A stretch of DNA of 64,000 nt, from contig JAAEQC010000041.1 in the NCBI GenBank assembly GCA_024231905.1, positions 62,001 through 126,000 on the forward strand. Direction: 5' to 3'. The first letter of the stretch is position 1. Every line of letters starts with the position of its first letter. Below, one piece after another: positions 62,260 to 64,000 of this stretch. The stretch comes from a bacterium. GTDB taxonomy: Bacteria; Krumholzibacteriota; Krumholzibacteriia; LZORAL124-64-63. Position numbers and translations under genes: made by a program. The notes under the pieces were generated by a model that saw only the letters and a list, made by a program, of their open reading frames with translations, did not search any database and was not told the DNA's origin.

Positions 62260-62393
62260 ACGAAATTCGAATACGAGGTTTTCCAGCCCGGCTGCCTAAA
62301 CCGCTCGCGCACCCGCGCGGACCGGCATGGCGAAGGGCCGATACGGTCGATCTGGAAACGGTTCGATTCGCTCCCGTACATTGGAAGGAAACC

Positions 62394-63404
62394 ATGCTCC
62401 GCCCCGTCGCGTCACACGCTGCCGCTTTGCCGTCCCCACTCACCGACCCCCAGGGCCGCCGCCTCGAATACCTGCGCCTGGCCGTCACCGACCTGTGCAA
62501 CCTGCGTTGCCGCTACTGCATGCCCGAGGAGGGCGTGCGGCGGGTTGACCATGCGGATGTGCTGAGCTTCGAGGAGAGCCTGCGGCTGGCCGGCGTCTTC
62601 TGCGGCCTGGGCGTGCGCAAGATCCGCATCACCGGCGGCGAACCTCTGGTGCGGCGCGGCATCGTGGACTTCATGGCCGCCCTGTCGGCCCTGCCCACCA
62701 AGCCGGAGGTGCTGCTGACCACCAACGGCCTGCTGCTGGAGCAGCACCTGGACGATCTGGTCGCCGCGGGACTGAAGCGCGTGAATCTCAGCCTCGACTC
62801 CCTGGATCCGGATAACTGGCGGCGCATCACCCGCCGCGACGGCTTCGACGCCGTGCGCCGTGTCGTGGACACCGTACTCGCACGCGGTCTGGGCCTGAAG
62901 ATCAACGTGGTCGCCCTGCGCGGCATCAACGACCACGAACTGGGCGACTTCGTGCGCCTGACCCGCCAGTTGCCGGCCACCGTGCGCTTCATCGAAGCCA
63001 TGCCCTTCAGCGGTTCCAGCGGCGAGTTCCACGCGCCGCTCGCGGGCGCCGAAATCCTGGACCGACTGCGCGCGGAGTTCGACCTGGAGACCGTCGCCGA
63101 CACCCGCGGCGTCGACCGTCTCTTCCGGATCGACGGCCACGCGGGCCGGGTGGGCGTCATCGAGGGGCATACGCGGAGCTTCTGCAGCGCCTGCAACCGG
63201 CTGCGGGTGGACACCCGGGGCCGCCTGCGCACGTGCCTGTACGGGCAGCCGGTCCTGGACCTGCAGGAACTGGTCCGGAGCGGTCGCACCGACGAGGATC
63301 TGATCGCCGCCATCGGGGCGGCCGTGGCCCGGCGCCACGTGGACGGACACGCCGCTGCGCTGGGGACCGCCCCCGGCACGAGCATGGCGAGCATCGGAGG
63401 TTAG
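62394..63404 (+). CDS. moaA: MoaA, GTP 3',8-cyclase (radical SAM)
   Basis: 336 residues from ATG at 62394 (GGAAGGAA upstream). Radical SAM cluster CNLRCRYC (Cys35, 39, 42), RITGGEPLVRRG and VNLSLDSLD. The second cluster CSACNRLRVDTRGRLRTCLY binds GTP. Ends in the conserved Gly-Gly. Catalyses the first step of moco synthesis, making the cyclic precursor with MoaC (not in the window). Confidence 0.95.
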   Translation: MLRPVASHAAALPSPLTDPQGRRLEYLRLAVTDLCNLRCRYCMPEEGVRRVDHADVLSFEESLRLAGVFCGLGVRKIRITGGEPLVRRGIVDFMAALSALPTKPEVLLTTNGLLLEQHLDDLVAAGLKRVNLSLDSLDPDNWRRITRRDGFDAVRRVVDTVLARGLGLKINVVALRGINDHELGDFVRLTRQLPATVRFIEAMPFSGSSGEFHAPLAGAEILDRLRAEFDLETVADTRGVDRLFRIDGHAGRVGVIEGHTRSFCSACNRLRVDTRGRLRTCLYGQPVLDLQELVRSGRTDEDLIAAIGAAVARRHVDGHAAALGTAPGTSMASIGG

Positions 63405-63405
63405 T

Positions 63406-63849
63406 ATGGGCCGGATCGAAGCCATCTGCGTCAGTCCCGCCAAGGGCACGGTGAAGACCCGCGTGGAGTCGGCCGAATTGCGCACCGAGCACGGCATCGT
63501 CGGCGACGCCCACGCCGGATCCTGGCACCGGCAAGTCTCCCTGCTGCCGGCCGAGAGCATCGCCAAGGTGCGCGACCTCATGCCGGACTTGGCCGACGGC
63601 GCCTTCGCCGAGAATCTCGTCACTTCCGGGATCGCCCTGGGCCAGGTCACCGTGGGCGACCGGGTGCGCATCGGCGCCGAGGTGGAGCTCGAGATCACCC
63701 AGATCGGCAAGGAGTGCCACCAGGGCTGCGCCATCCGACAGATCACCGGCGACTGCATCATGCCCCGCGAAGGCGTGTTCTGCCGCGTCCTCGCCGGCGG
63801 CCACGTGGACGTGGGCGCGGACGTGAACCTGGAGCGGGCGGAGGCCTGA
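63406..63849 (+). CDS. MOSC-domain protein
   Basis: 147 residues, 1 bp after moaA. MOSC pattern: AICVSPAKGTVKTRVESAEL, GIVGDAHAGSWHRQVSLLP, GAFAENLVTSGIAL, TQIGKECHQGCAI and MPREGVFCRVLAGG, which includes the conserved Cys likely to hold a sulfur or metal. Probably acts on moco sulfuration or handling; the stand-alone form is common in anaerobes with moco genes. Confidence 0.88.
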   Translation: MGRIEAICVSPAKGTVKTRVESAELRTEHGIVGDAHAGSWHRQVSLLPAESIAKVRDLMPDLADGAFAENLVTSGIALGQVTVGDRVRIGAEVELEITQIGKECHQGCAIRQITGDCIMPREGVFCRVLAGGHVDVGADVNLERAEA

Positions 63850-63853
63850 CCGC

Positions 63854-64000
63854 ATGGCGAACCGAAAGGGCATCGCCGCGGTGGTCCTGGCCGGCGGCCT
63901 CTCCACCCGCTGGGGCCGCGACAAGGCCCTGGTCCGGTGGGGCGAGCGCCGGCTGATCGACCACGTTACCGACAGCCTGCCCGCCGAACGTTCCGAAACG
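63854..64000 (+). CDS. mobA: MobA, molybdopterin guanylyltransferase (partial, cut by window end)
   Basis: First 49 codons only. The nucleotide-binding motif VVLAGGLSTRWGRDKALVRW (residues 10-29) is the LAGGxSxRxGxDK signature of MobA. Starts 4 bp after the MOSC stop. It converts molybdopterin to MGD, as needed by NapA. Confidence 0.85.
   Translation, partial: MANRKGIAAVVLAGGLSTRWGRDKALVRWGERRLIDHVTDSLPAERSET

Noticed and set aside
1-64000. tRNA, rRNA, tmRNA, RNase P RNA, CRISPR arrays, insertion sequences or prophage
   Set aside because: No cloverleaf, conserved RNA core, regularly spaced repeats, transposase or integrase was seen; weak RNA genes could still be missed by eye.

Overview
This is a high-G+C (roughly two thirds by eye), gene-dense bacterial chromosome segment with no phage, insertion sequence, CRISPR array, tRNA or rRNA that I could recognise. 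The lineage is an inference. Many secreted lipoproteins and beta-barrels, a metallophosphoesterase ending in a PNPFNP-type (T9SS/FlgD-like) sorting domain, 6-bladed beta-propellers, BlaI/M56 regulator pairs and M64 peptidase suggest an FCB-group bacterium of the Krumholzibacteriota/Eisenbacteria kind. The metabolic genes point to an anaerobic or facultative respirer.

Layout. 1-24 kb: a Na/Pi cotransporter with PhoU-like partner, a glycosyltransferase/outer-membrane cluster, a beta-propeller, a lone SecD-P1-like domain protein, secreted hydrolases, a leucine-rich-repeat lipoprotein, an MsbA-like ABC exporter with methyltransferase, HtrA protease, ferredoxin, HD protein, EamA transporter and further envelope proteins. 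24.3-27.8 kb: a radical SAM/SPASM peptide-maturase-like enzyme, an ECF sigma factor, its membrane partner, and a very small cysteine-rich peptide gene on the opposite strand. The maturase and sigma genes share a near-identical upstream element with fixed 16-bp spacing, so the sigma factor probably controls both. This is the best candidate for an undescribed system here.

28.2-31.8 kb: hypA-hypB-hypF. 33-41.4 kb: two BlaI-type repressor/M56 metallopeptidase pairs with their own operator-like dyads. One M56 protein carries about ten 29-residue C-terminal repeats; the other is coupled to a beta-propeller gene and followed by an M64 peptidase. 42.4-44.6 kb: hypD-hypE; hypC and hydrogenase structural genes are absent from the window. 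46.2-51.9 kb: a CzcCBA/CusCBA-type heavy-metal efflux operon led by a small His/Cys-rich secreted protein.

52.2-61.6 kb: a periplasmic nitrate reductase operon in the order napA-G-H-B-F-D, without NapC, then a pentaheme cytochrome. A convergent operon encodes a tetraheme cytochrome, an Fe-S subunit and an NrfD-type membrane subunit. 61.7 kb to the end: molybdenum cofactor genes (mobB, moaA, a MOSC protein and the start of mobA), which fit the need of NapA for a bis-MGD cofactor.
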